This document shows, one piece after another, positions 10,241 to 20,922 of a stretch of DNA of 64,000 nucleotides. A program made the translations under genes and the position numbers. Origin of the DNA: Rhodanobacter sp. 7MK24 (GTDB lineage Bacteria; Pseudomonadota; Gammaproteobacteria; Xanthomonadales; Rhodanobacteraceae); NCBI RefSeq assembly GCF_014842995.1, contig NZ_JACYXL010000014.1, positions 1-64,000 on the forward strand, written 5' to 3'. Position 1 is the stretch's first letter, and the number at the start of each line of letters is the position of its first letter. The notes beneath the pieces were generated by a model. It saw only the letters and a program-made list of their open reading frames with translations, made no database searches and was not told where the DNA came from.

Positions 10241-11617
10241 GTGTTTGATCGTCAGAAGAAAGGCGAACGCGCCGTACTCGTGCTGCCGCACGCGCGTGGC
10301 GGCGGCGATGCCGAACGCCGCGCGGACGAGTTCGCGGAACTGGCCAGGTCGGCCGGCGCCGAGGTACTGGGCAGTGTCTCCGCGCGTGTCGAAGCGCCCA
10401 ATCCGCGTTTCTACGTCGGCAGCGGCAAGGCCGACGAAGTGGCCGAGATGGTGCGCGCGCTGGGTGCCGACCTCGTGCTGGTCGACCACCTGCTCAGCCC
10501 GGTGCAGGAGCGCAACCTCGAAAAACATCTCAGTGCGCGCGTGGTCGACCGTGCCGGCCTGATCCTCGACATCTTTGCCCAGCGTGCGCGCTCGCACGAG
10601 GGCAAGCTGGAGGTCGAGCTGGCCCAGCTCAAACACGTTGCCACCCGGCTGGTGCGCGGCTGGACGCATCTGGATGCCCAGCGCGGCGGTGCGATCGGCA
10701 ACCGCGGTCCCGGCGAGACCCAGTTGGAAACCGACCGTCGCCTGCTCGCCGAACGGGTGAAGCAGCTCACCAAGCGCCTCGAAAAAGTGCAGACCCAGCG
10801 CGGCCAGCAGCGCCGCGCGCGTTTGCGCAACACGGTGCCGCGGGTGGCGCTGGTGGGCTACACCAACGCCGGCAAGTCCACCCTCTTCAACGCGCTCACC
10901 GCTGGCGGGGTGTATGCCGCCGACCAGTTGTTCGCCACACTCGATCCCACCGTGCGCCGGCTTGACGAGCTGACCTGTGGCCCGGCAGTGATCGCCGACA
11001 CCGTAGGCTTTGTCCGCGAATTGCCGCATGACCTGGTCGCCGCGTTCCGCGGCACCTTGGCCGAGGCGCGCGATGCCGATCTGTTGCTGCACGTCAGTGA
11101 CGCCGCCGACGAGGAGCGCGAAGCGCTGCGTCGCGTGGTCGACCAGGTGCTGGAGGAAATCGGCGCGGGCGAGGTGCCGCAGTTGCGCGTCTTCAACAAG
11201 ATCGATTTGATGGGAGGGGACGACGGTGCCAGTACCGCCACTCCTCAGGAAGGGGCGGCTTCGGATGCGATGGCCCGCGAGAAGGCCATGGAGCCCCGCA
11301 TCGATCGCGATGCTTCCGGCAAGCCGCAGGCTGTATGGCTGTCTGCCGCCACTGGCGCAGGCATCGAACTGTTGCGCCAGGCGCTGGGCGAGCTGCTCGG
11401 TGGCGAACGGGTGCAGTCCGAGTTGCGCCTGCCGCTGACGGCAGGGCGGCTGCACGCGCGGCTCAAGGCCATCGGCGCGATCGCCGGCGAACAGGTGGAC
11501 GAGCATGGCTGGTGTCTGCGCATCGACGCCCCACGCAGCGTGATCGCGCCGCTCAACGGTGGCAGCACGGCGGAAAACGAGCTGCTGCGCGGCTTGCTGG
11601 GTAGCGCGACATCCTGA
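10241..11617 (+). CDS. hflX: Ribosome-associated GTPase HflX
   Basis: HflX is a GTPase that splits stalled 70S ribosomes under stress. The 458-residue protein starts at a GTG (read as Met, MFDRQKKGER). It has the N-terminal HflX domain with NPRFYVGSGKADE, the GNRGPGETQLETDRR linker characteristic of the family and a G domain with P-loop VGYTNAGKST, switch region ADTVGFVRELP and NKID. Between NKID and the G5-like SAATG there is an insert of about 35 residues rich in Ala, Gly and acidic residues (GGDDGASTATPQEG). It lies downstream of hfq and about 160 bp upstream of hflK. Confidence 0.96.
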   Translation: MFDRQKKGERAVLVLPHARGGGDAERRADEFAELARSAGAEVLGSVSARVEAPNPRFYVGSGKADEVAEMVRALGADLVLVDHLLSPVQERNLEKHLSARVVDRAGLILDIFAQRARSHEGKLEVELAQLKHVATRLVRGWTHLDAQRGGAIGNRGPGETQLETDRRLLAERVKQLTKRLEKVQTQRGQQRRARLRNTVPRVALVGYTNAGKSTLFNALTAGGVYAADQLFATLDPTVRRLDELTCGPAVIADTVGFVRELPHDLVAAFRGTLAEARDADLLLHVSDAADEEREALRRVVDQVLEEIGAGEVPQLRVFNKIDLMGGDDGASTATPQEGAASDAMAREKAMEPRIDRDASGKPQAVWLSAATGAGIELLRQALGELLGGERVQSELRLPLTAGRLHARLKAIGAIAGEQVDEHGWCLRIDAPRSVIAPLNGGSTAENELLRGLLGSATS

Positions 11618-11776
11618 TTTCGCGCGGCTCTGCTAGAATGCCAGCCGTTTGTGCGACCGAAAAAGTCTGGTCGCCACATCGACGGCAATCCCTTTACGCC
11701 TCATGCGATTTCCTTTACCCACGATGCGTTCCGGTGCAGCTTGCCGGCCTCCCAAGCGCCCCCCAGGAGACTGACA

Positions 11777-12855
11777 ATGGCTTGGAATGAACCCGGCGGC
11801 GGGCAACGCGACCCTTGGAACCGGCAGCGTCCCAACGATGCCGGCCTTTCGCCGAACCGGTGGCTGAAGAACTTCGGCAAGCATTTCGGCAAGCTGGGTC
11901 GCGGCCCCGGCGGCATCCTCATCGCGATCGTCGTGATTGCCGCAGTGTTCCTGCTGATGAGCAGCTACACCATCATCGACGCGCGCCAGGTCGGCGTGGT
12001 GCTGCGTTTCGGCGAATACTCGCGAACGCTGCCGCCGGGCTTCCACCTCAAGCTGCCCAGTCCCGTCGAGACAGTGGACAAGGTCGAGGCCACGGGCATC
12101 CGTTCGGTCAACGACCGCGTTTCCATGCTCACCCGCGACGAGAACATCATCACCATCGATTTCACCGTGCAGTACCAGGTGGACGATGCGTACAAGTACC
12201 TGTTCTCGGTGAGCGACCCGGACGGCAGCGTGAGCGCGGCCGCCGAGGCTGCGGTGCGCTCGGTGGTCGGCGGCAGCGACATGGACCAGGTCCTCTCCGC
12301 CGATGGTTCGACCCTGGTGACCGAGGCGCAACAGGCGCTGCAGAAGACGCTGGACGGCTACAACAGCGGCCTGCGCGTCACCGAGGTGAGCTTCCAGAAC
12401 GTGGCGCCGCCGGCCGAGGTGAAAGATGCCTTTGATGACGTGAACAACGCACGCGAAGACAAGCAGAGCATCGAGAACGCAGCGCTGGCCTACGCCAACA
12501 AGGTGGTGCCGGTGGCGCGCGGCGACGCGGCGCGCATCGCCCAGGAGGCCGAAGGCTACAAGGCCGAGCGCATCGCACGCGCGCAGGGCGATACCGCGCG
12601 TTTCGACCTGCTGCTCAAGGAATACAAGGCCGCACCTGCAGTGACGCGCAAGCGCCTGTGGCTGGAGACGATGGAAGAGGTGGCGGCCGACAACACCAAG
12701 GTGGTCGATGGCTCCGGCGGTCGCAACATCATCAACCTGCCGGCCACCCATCGTGCGCACGCCGCTTCGGACGACGGCGGCAAGGCCGCCGCGGTAGCGG
12801 CACCCGCAGCGGCGGCCTCCGCCAGCGATGCCGTCTCGGACAAGGGAGCCCAGCC

Positions 12856-12859
<4 letters not shown>
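11777..12859 (+). CDS. hflK: FtsH protease regulator HflK
   Basis: HflK is an inner-membrane stomatin/prohibitin-family (SPFH) protein that, with HflC, forms a cage around the FtsH protease. The 360-residue product has a Gly/Pro-rich cytoplasmic N-terminus (MAWNEPGGGQRDPW), one membrane segment (about residues 46-65, ILIAIVVIAAVFLLM) and the SPFH domain (QVGVVLRFGEYSRTLPPGFH). A helical region and an Ala-rich tail follow. The ATG has AGGAGACTGACA before it. The stop overlaps the hflC start by four bases (ATGA), so the two are translationally coupled. Confidence 0.97.
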
Positions 12860-15076
<2,217 letters not shown>

Positions 15077-15097
15077 TCGATGCGTGCAAGGTGTGAA

Positions 15098-15126
15098 GCA
15101 AAAGCCCCGCCTTGCGGGGCTTTTGC
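15098..15126. terminator. Rho-independent terminator after purA
   Basis: A 13-bp stem (GCAAAAGCCCCGC / GCGGGGCTTTTGC) surrounds a three-base loop. The T-run lies within the right arm. Confidence 0.85.
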
Positions 15127-15199
15127 TTGGGTACACTCGCTTGGATCGGCTCCACGCGCCCCCATTTTGGTTTGCGTCGATCCCGAGTGGAGACTTGCC

Positions 15200-15646
15200 A
15201 TGTCCGTGTATCGCAAGACACCTGATGCCCTGGCGCGCCTGACGCCCGAGCAATATCGCGTCACGCAGGAGAACGCCACCGAGTATCCCGGTACGGGCGA
15301 ATACCTGCACCACACCGCAGCAGGCATCTATGTGGATGTGGTGTCGGGCGAGCCGTTGTTTGCTTCCACCGACAAGTTTGAATCGCATTGCGGCTGGCCC
15401 AGTTTCACCAAACCGCTGGAGCCGGCGAGCGTCCGCGAATTGCACGATACCTCGCACGGTATGGCTCGCACCGAGGTGCGCTCGTCGCGGGGCGACAGCC
15501 ATCTGGGGCATGTCTTTCCGGATGGCCCTGTCGAGCGTGGCGGTTTGCGTTACTGCATCAATTCCGCCTCGTTGCGTTTCGTCGCGCGCGCCGACATGGA
15601 AGCCGAGGGCTACGGCGCTTGGCTGGACCAGGTGGAGGGCGAATGA
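15200..15646 (+). CDS. msrB: Peptide-methionine (R)-S-oxide reductase
   Basis: MsrB reduces the R-epimer of methionine sulfoxide in oxidised proteins. The 148-residue product has [10 protein letters not shown] and the catalytic-cysteine motif [11 protein letters not shown] near the C-terminus. The two CxxC pairs that bind structural zinc in many MsrB proteins are absent. There is no signal peptide, so it should be cytoplasmic. A GTGGAGACTTGCC segment precedes the ATG. The stop overlaps the msrA start, and the pair covers both sulfoxide epimers. Confidence 0.96.
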   Translation: MSVYRKTPDALARLTPEQYRVTQENATEYPGTGEYLHHTAAGIYVDVVSGEPLFASTDKFESHCGWPSFTKPLEPASVRELHDTSHGMARTEVRSSRGDSHLGHVFPDGPVERGGLRYCINSASLRFVARADMEAEGYGAWLDQVEGE

Positions 15647-16161
15647 TGGCCACCGAACGCGCCGTACTCGCCGGAGGATGCTTCTGGGGCGTGCAGGAAC
15701 TGCTGCGCAAACAGCCGGGCGTACTGTCCACCCGCACGGGTTATGCCGGCGGCGACGTGCCCAACGCCACCTACCGTCACCACGGCACGCATGCCGAGGC
15801 GGTGGAGATCGTGTTCGATCCCGCGCGTATCGGTTACCGCGAGCTGCTGGAATTTTTCTTCCAGATCCACGATCCGAGCACGCCGAACCGGCAGGGCAAC
15901 GATCGCGGCAGCTCGTATCGGTCGATGATCCTGTATGCCGACGAGACGCAGAAGCGCGTCGCCGAGGACACGATTGCCGACGTGAATGTCTCCGGCCTGT
16001 GGCCGGATCGCGTGGTCACCGAGGTCCAGCCGCTTGGCGATTTCTGGATGGCCGAGCCGGAGCATCAGGACTATCTGCAGCATTACCCCACCGGCTACAC
16101 CTGTCATTTCGTGCGCCCGGGCTGGCGCCTGCCGCGCCGGACGGAAGGTATCGGAAGCTGA
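15643..16161 (+). CDS. msrA: Peptide-methionine (S)-S-oxide reductase
   Basis: MsrA reduces the S-epimer of methionine sulfoxide. The 172-residue protein has the nucleophilic cysteine in GGCFWGVQE near the N-terminus and the family segments [15 protein letters not shown] and [11 protein letters not shown]. The chosen start overlaps the msrB stop (ATGATGG, either ATG usable), indicating translational coupling. It is cytoplasmic by lack of a signal peptide. A long bidirectional terminator follows. Confidence 0.96.
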   Translation: MMATERAVLAGGCFWGVQELLRKQPGVLSTRTGYAGGDVPNATYRHHGTHAEAVEIVFDPARIGYRELLEFFFQIHDPSTPNRQGNDRGSSYRSMILYADETQKRVAEDTIADVNVSGLWPDRVVTEVQPLGDFWMAEPEHQDYLQHYPTGYTCHFVRPGWRLPRRTEGIGS

Positions 16162-16231
16162 TCGCATCAAGACTGCTGACGCCGGCAGTCGCCCTGATCG
16201 ACAGCACGATGTGGCGCTGGCTGTTCCGTCC

Positions 16232-16268
16232 AACGAAGAAGGCCCCGCAGGCGGGGCCTTCTTCGTTT
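16232..16268. terminator. Bidirectional terminator between msrA and the Ala/Gly-rich gene
   Basis: A 17-bp stem runs AACGAAGAAGGCCCCGC to GCGGGGCCTTCTTCGTT with a two-base apex, ending in TTTT on the plus strand. It is positioned to end both converging transcripts. Confidence 0.85.
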
Positions 16269-16284
16269 TGTCAGCAGCGGAGGC

Positions 16285-17130
16285 TCAATGCCCCTGGGCG
16301 CCGGCCTGCGCGTTGCCGCTGGCCTGTGCCGAGGCGGAGATGCCGCCGCCGAGCGAACCGTTGGCGCTGGCCTGCCCACTGGCGCCAGTCGTGCCGTTCG
16401 CGCCGAAGCCGGAACGGGTGTTGGCGCGGGTATTGCCGCTGACGTTACCCGTGGCCGACGTACTGGCCGTCGTGTTGCCGACGGCGCCGGCAGCCTGCGT
16501 GCCCAGCGCATGGACCGAGGACATGCCGTTGGCAGCGGCCTGCCGGGCCGAGCCGATGCCCGACTGGGCGGCACCCTCGGCTTCCGTGCGCGCATTGCCG
16601 GCTGCAGTCCGCGCGCGATCCACGGTGCTCATGGCGTCCTGATTGGCCGTCGAAGCAGCCGAACGTGCCTGGTTCGCAGCCGCGCCTGCGTCCTTGCCCG
16701 CAGCGGAGCCATCGATGCTCCCGGAGGCGGATGCCCCCAACCCGGCCACGCCGTTCAATGTAGCCTGACCCGCACTCGCGCCAGTGGCGCCGGCGAGTTG
16801 GCCGGAGCCGTTGGCGGCCGCCTGGCCGCTCGACCGGCTGGCGGTCTGCGTCACGGCATGCGTGGCGGTCGACGCGGCGTGCTGACGCAGGTGCTCGGCA
16901 CGCAGCTCAGCCGTGCTCGGATTGATGCCTGGCATGCCGAGGTTGCCTGCGCCTTGCGCGGAGCCGCCGAACTGGCCGCTTCCCATCGCTCCGTGGAGTT
17001 GACCGGTCGCACCGCCGACGAGGCCGCCGCCCAGATGCTGGGCATAGGCGTTGGTCATCGAGGCCAGGGCAAGTGCGCCGGTGCACAGGGCGACGCCGAG
17101 GGTCTTCTTGCTGAAGGTCGTGTTGCGCAT
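16285..17130 (-). CDS. Secreted Ala/Gly/Ser-rich low-complexity protein
   Basis: The 281-residue protein has a clean signal peptide (cleavage probably after NAYA) and a mature sequence made almost entirely of Ala, Gly, Ser, Thr, Asn and Gln. Degenerate repeats such as GASGQASANGS and SASAQASGNAQAG occur throughout. There are no cysteines after the signal region and no catalytic motifs. A perfect AGGAGG lies seven bases before the ATG, suggesting strong translation. It is next to, and on the same strand as, a secreted S8 protease. A structural or matrix role, or a protease substrate, is conceivable but unproven. Confidence 0.75.
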   Translation of the reverse strand: MRNTTFSKKTLGVALCTGALALASMTNAYAQHLGGGLVGGATGQLHGAMGSGQFGGSAQGAGNLGMPGINPSTAELRAEHLRQHAASTATHAVTQTASRSSGQAAANGSGQLAGATGASAGQATLNGVAGLGASASGSIDGSAAGKDAGAAANQARSAASTANQDAMSTVDRARTAAGNARTEAEGAAQSGIGSARQAAANGMSSVHALGTQAAGAVGNTTASTSATGNVSGNTRANTRSGFGANGTTGASGQASANGSLGGGISASAQASGNAQAGAQGH

Positions 17131-17236
17131 GGTGGAGCCTCCTGCCGGCGGCGAATCCGCGGCTTCCAGAGACCACTACGAGTGCCGGCGGAGCATCCTT
17201 CCATGTCGCGCGGCTGTGGTTGTTTCGTGTTCAGTT

Positions 17237-18487
17237 TCAGGGCAGGAGCAGGCCGTGGCCGCAACGCGAGCCGCTGTCATGGGCATCGGGAGCGCGGGCT
17301 TCGCCGATCAGGTTCTGCAATACCTGGGCCGCCGCGCCGGGCCGAGGAGCATTCAGCGCGTGGGCAGCCTTGCGCGCCACGATGGGTGCCGCGAACGACG
17401 TACCGCGCAGCATGCCGCGGCCGCTGCCGACCACGCCCGGCGCGCAGAAGGCTACCTGCTTGCCGCTGGCGGACTCGGGCAGCACGCGACCGTCCGCATC
17501 GACGGCGCCGACGCCGATCACGGCGGGGTAGGCCGCCGGGAACAAGGGCGGTGCAGCGGGGCCGTCGTTGCCGGCCGCAGCGACCAGCACGTGGCCGCGC
17601 GCGATCATCGCCTGCACCGCGCGCGCGAGCACCGGGTTGTCGGGGCCGACCAGGCTGATATTGATCACCGCCACCTGTTCGCGATCCATCCATGCAAGAG
17701 CATCCACCAACCCGGCGGTGGCGCCGCCGACCTCGTCACCGCACCACAGGTCAGCGGCATGCAAGGTGTCCGTGTCGCCGGCGACGAGACGAACGGCGAC
17801 GGCCGTGCCATGTCGCGAGGCGGTCGGCGTGCTGCAGCCATGCGTTTCGACGCGCGCGTGTGCCAGCGCGGGATCGGCGGGGTCGATCCCGCCGTCGATC
17901 ATCCCGATGTCGCGTGCCGGCGTGGCAGGCACGGGCGAGGACGAGCTCGTGGCAGGGGCCGTGTCGCTGCCGCCCGCCGGGAAGTAGAGATGCTGGTACG
18001 CCAGCGTCGCATCCGGCGCAGCCCGTTGCAGGATGCGCATGGCTTTTCGCGTACTGCGGTCACGGCTGTCGTGCAGCACGACAAGATCCAGCCCGAGCGT
18101 CGCATCCGTGGTCGTCTGGCGATCCACGGTGAAGCCCTGCGCCTGCACGGCATCGAGCTGGGGGCCTGACATGCCCATGGCGAGAAACTCGCCGCGCAAG
18201 ATAGGCGCGCCTTGGGGATCCACGGTGACGCGCTGCGGCTCCCGGCGCAGCAGCGCCTCGACCTGCGTCTTCAGGCCAAGGGTCTGCGACCGCCGCAGCA
18301 GGTCATCGGCATTTTGCAGGTCCACGCCGGGGACGGTGCCGGGCACGGGCGTGGCCGGAGGCGGCAGGTTAGGCAGTCTCTGCTGCACCGGGCCCAGCAG
18401 TTGCGCATGCACGGGGGTGCTGCCGCCCAGCGCGAGCACGAGGGCCAGCACCGGAATGGACAACGCGGAAGCACGACGCAAGTGCAT
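17237..18487 (-). CDS. Secreted S8 (subtilisin-like) serine peptidase
   Basis: The 416-residue protein has a signal peptide ending near VHA and an N-terminal extension of about 160 residues, perhaps a propeptide. The subtilase domain has the full triad: Asp in GMIDGGID (about D198), His in SRHGTAVA (H226) and Ser in RGTSFAAPIVA (S364), plus the oxyanion Asn in AAAGNDG (N307). Compared with classical subtilisins the domain is short. It is divergently transcribed from an ECF sigma/anti-sigma pair with only 120 bp between, suggesting shared regulation. Its substrate is unknown. Confidence 0.88.
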   Translation of the reverse strand: MHLRRASALSIPVLALVLALGGSTPVHAQLLGPVQQRLPNLPPPATPVPGTVPGVDLQNADDLLRRSQTLGLKTQVEALLRREPQRVTVDPQGAPILRGEFLAMGMSGPQLDAVQAQGFTVDRQTTTDATLGLDLVVLHDSRDRSTRKAMRILQRAAPDATLAYQHLYFPAGGSDTAPATSSSSPVPATPARDIGMIDGGIDPADPALAHARVETHGCSTPTASRHGTAVAVRLVAGDTDTLHAADLWCGDEVGGATAGLVDALAWMDREQVAVINISLVGPDNPVLARAVQAMIARGHVLVAAAGNDGPAAPPLFPAAYPAVIGVGAVDADGRVLPESASGKQVAFCAPGVVGSGRGMLRGTSFAAPIVARKAAHALNAPRPGAAAQVLQNLIGEARAPDAHDSGSRCGHGLLLP

Positions 18488-18607
18488 CGCCGGACACCTC
18501 GGGAGCGACGGGGCCGGATGCTAGCATGCGTTTTCTTTACGCCCTCGAACCGCACGGTGCGCGCGAGGGAAGGAATCCGTCCCTCCAGGCGTAGTGGAAG
18601 GTGATGC

Positions 18608-19099
18608 GTGCATTCGAGCGATGCCGTGCGCGAAGGGCTGATTGAACTGCTGCCGCGTCTGCGACGCCTGGCGCGGGCGCTGGCAGGGCAGGCGGCGGAT
18701 GCCGACGACCTGGTGCAGGTGGTGCTGGAGCGCGCGCTCGCGCGATCCGTGCAATGGCGGCCGGATGCTGCGCTGGACAAGTGGGTGTTCGCGATCGCGC
18801 GCAATGCCTGGCGGGACGAGTTGCGTGCGCGTGGCAGAGAGCAGCATCTGTTCGCGCCGGAGGAGGCCGGCGACACGGTAGCCGATGGCAGCGAGGCGCG
18901 GCACGCGCAGCAGATGGAACTGGCGCAGGCACTGGCGACGCTGCCGCCGGACCATCGCGAAGTGGTGGCGCTGGTGCTGGTCGAGGGCTTGTCCTACGAC
19001 GAGGCTGCCGTGTTGCTGGAGGTGCCGGTGGGAACCGTCACCAGCCGCCTGGCTCGCGCCCGTGCCACCTTGCAGGCCCATCTCGGGAACGACGCATGA
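18608..19099 (+). CDS. ECF-type RNA polymerase sigma factor
   Basis: This 163-residue sigma factor carries region 2 (DADDLVQVVLERAL and KWVFAIARNAWRDELR) and region 4 (LPPDHREVVALVLVEGLSYDEAA, then the helix-turn-helix VPVGTVTSRLARARATLQ). The start is a GTG (MHSSDAV) eight bases after GGAAGG. The stop overlaps the next gene's ATG (ATGA), pairing it with a membrane anti-sigma factor. Target promoters are unknown; the divergent S8 protease is the obvious candidate. Confidence 0.92.
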   Translation: MHSSDAVREGLIELLPRLRRLARALAGQAADADDLVQVVLERALARSVQWRPDAALDKWVFAIARNAWRDELRARGREQHLFAPEEAGDTVADGSEARHAQQMELAQALATLPPDHREVVALVLVEGLSYDEAAVLLEVPVGTVTSRLARARATLQAHLGNDA

Positions 19100-19839
19100 C
19101 ACCGATAGACGACGAGATCTTGCAGGCTTACGTGGACGGCGCGCTCGATGCGGCGGATACCGCGCGCGTCGATGCGGCGCTGGCGCAGGACGATGCGCTG
19201 GCCTGCCGCGTGCGACAGTTGCGTGCCCTGGATGCGCAACTGCGGGCTGCGTTCGATCCGGTGCTGGACGAGCCGATACCCGGGCGCCTGTCTGCCCTGC
19301 TGCAGCCAACGGCTGCACGGGCCACGCCGTTCACCGTGCTGGAGGGTGGGCGCGATGCGGGTGCCGTTCGTCGTCGTGCGACCCGCCGTTGGTTGGTGCC
19401 GGGCGCCGCGCTGGCGGCATCGGTGGCTCTGCTCGCCGCAGGCCTGTGGTGGCAGGCAGACAGCAGTTGGGTGCGCACGCAAGACGGACGGCAGTTTGCG
19501 GCAGGCGCGCTGACCCGCGCGCTCGACAACCAACTGGCGAGCGAGCCGGATGCATACGCCTCGGTCGCGATCGGCCTCAGCTTCCGCAGCAAGGACGGAC
19601 AGGTCTGCCGCAGCTTCACCGTCCGCACGCCACCGGTGCGTGCCGGACTGGCCTGCCACACAACAGCGGGTTGGGAATTGCCCATGCTGGGTCCGGCGGT
19701 TCTGTCCGAAGGCGGTGAACTGCGGCAGGCCGCGAGCGATCTGCCGCCCGCCGTGCAGGCTGCGATCGATGCCCGCCTGAGCGGCGAGGTCTTCGACGCG
19801 CAGCAGGAACGGGCGGCGCGCGCAGAGGGGTGGCGCTGA
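19096..19839 (+). CDS. Membrane anti-sigma factor
   Basis: The 247-residue protein has an N-terminal cytoplasmic domain starting DDEILQAYVDGALD, typical of anti-sigma factors, although no zinc-binding cysteines are visible. One membrane segment (about residues 104-121, LVPGAALAASVALLAAGLWW) follows, then a periplasmic domain of about 120 residues with two cysteines (QVCRSF, LACHTT). It should hold the coupled sigma factor at the membrane until a signal or proteolysis releases it. Translationally coupled to the sigma gene. Confidence 0.85.
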   Translation: MTPIDDEILQAYVDGALDAADTARVDAALAQDDALACRVRQLRALDAQLRAAFDPVLDEPIPGRLSALLQPTAARATPFTVLEGGRDAGAVRRRATRRWLVPGAALAASVALLAAGLWWQADSSWVRTQDGRQFAAGALTRALDNQLASEPDAYASVAIGLSFRSKDGQVCRSFTVRTPPVRAGLACHTTAGWELPMLGPAVLSEGGELRQAASDLPPAVQAAIDARLSGEVFDAQQERAARAEGWR

Positions 19840-19865
19840 AGCACCGGGCATCGCGGCGAGAGCGC

Positions 19866-20084
19866 CTAACGCTCCTTCGCCAAATTCGCTGTACGCATGC
19901 AGAGATCGAAGGCGACGTTGCGCAGGCCGATGCCGGTGCTGTCTACGGCGTAGGCCGGAGCCACGGCAGCACGTACCCTGCAGTCGCGCACGGCATGCCA
20001 GTGCAGCGCGTCGTGATTGATGGGGGGCGTGGCGCAGGCGGCAAGGCAAAGGCAGGCCAAGCCGGCAATCGTCAGCTTCTGCAT
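19866..20084 (-). CDS. Small predicted lipoprotein
   Basis: The 72-residue product has a lipobox (LCLAACATPP) after a short signal sequence, so it is probably lipidated at the cysteine and membrane-attached. The mature part contains two more cysteines (RDCRVR, DLCMRT). No family is recognised. Its start is weakly supported (CGGAA before CATCATG), but the lipobox makes a real gene likely. It converges with the anti-sigma gene and lies downstream of the LytTR regulator. Confidence 0.6.
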   Translation of the reverse strand: MQKLTIAGLACLCLAACATPPINHDALHWHAVRDCRVRAAVAPAYAVDSTGIGLRNVAFDLCMRTANLAKER

Positions 20085-20151
20085 GATGAATTTTCCGAAG
20101 TGGCTGGGGTTTCGACGCGCGGCACGTGCGTGACGAGCCGCGCGCGATGGA

Positions 20152-20922
20152 TCACATGTTGCGGAACAGCACCATGAAGGGCTGGCTCACGGTGAGGGTC
20201 TCGGGGCGTTGCTTGAGGCGCACGGTGCCTTTGCCGCTGTCGTCGCGGACGATGGAGGCGATGGCTTTCAGGTTGACGATGGTGGAACGGTGGATCTGTT
20301 TGAACACGGCTGGGTCGAGTTGCTCCAGCAGTTCGCGGATCGGCTTGCGCAGCAACGCCTCACCGTCGGCGGTCATCGCCACGGTGTACTTGTGGTCGGC
20401 ACGGAAGTAGGCGACATCGTCCACCATGATCAGCCGCGTCTCGCGACCGGTGCCGGCGGTGATCCAGGTGAGCGGCGGCGCAGCACCGGCTTGCGCGGCG
20501 CCTTGTGCCAGCTCACGCAGCAGCAGGACGAGGTCGCCGCGCGCGGCCTGGCCGGCGGTGGCGCGACGCTTCAGCCGTTCTATGGTGGCGGCCAGGCGTT
20601 CGACGGTGATGGGCTTGAGCAGGTAATCGATCGCGCCGCGCTCGAAGGCATCGATGGCGTACTGGTCGTATGCGGTGGTGAACACCACCTGCGTGGCGGG
20701 GCTGGCTTCGGCGGCTGCGGCAGCCACTTCGAGGCCGCTGAGACCGGGCATGCGGATGTCGAGGAAAGCCACGTCCGGCTGCTGCGCGGCGATGGCGTCC
20801 AGTGCGTCAGCGCCGTTTTCGCACTCGGCAATCACATCGAGCTCCGGCCACGCCTCGCCGAGCAGGCGGCTCAATGCTTCGCGCAGCAGTGGTTCGTCCT
20901 CGGCGATCACGGCCCGGGTCAT
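20152..20922 (-). CDS. LytTR-family response regulator
   Basis: The 256-residue protein has an N-terminal receiver domain (VIAEDEPLLREAL with acidic pocket residues, phospho-acceptor Asp in VAFLDIRMPG, conserved Lys in YLLKPI) and a C-terminal LytTR DNA-binding domain (FRADHKYTVAMTADG, FKQIHRSTIVNLKAI). Its ATG overlaps the upstream kinase stop (ATGA), so the two are translationally coupled. The true start is internal to a longer open frame that runs through the kinase gene in another frame. Targets are unknown; AlgR and LytR relatives control envelope functions. Confidence 0.93.
   Translation of the reverse strand: MTRAVIAEDEPLLREALSRLLGEAWPELDVIAECENGADALDAIAAQQPDVAFLDIRMPGLSGLEVAAAAAEASPATQVVFTTAYDQYAIDAFERGAIDYLLKPITVERLAATIERLKRRATAGQAARGDLVLLLRELAQGAAQAGAAPPLTWITAGTGRETRLIMVDDVAYFRADHKYTVAMTADGEALLRKPIRELLEQLDPAVFKQIHRSTIVNLKAIASIVRDDSGKGTVRLKQRPETLTVSQPFMVLFRNM

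Noticed and set aside
19096-19839. Zinc-binding anti-sigma (ZAS) domain
   Set aside because: The HxxxCxxC pattern is absent from the N-terminal region, so only a general anti-sigma call is made.
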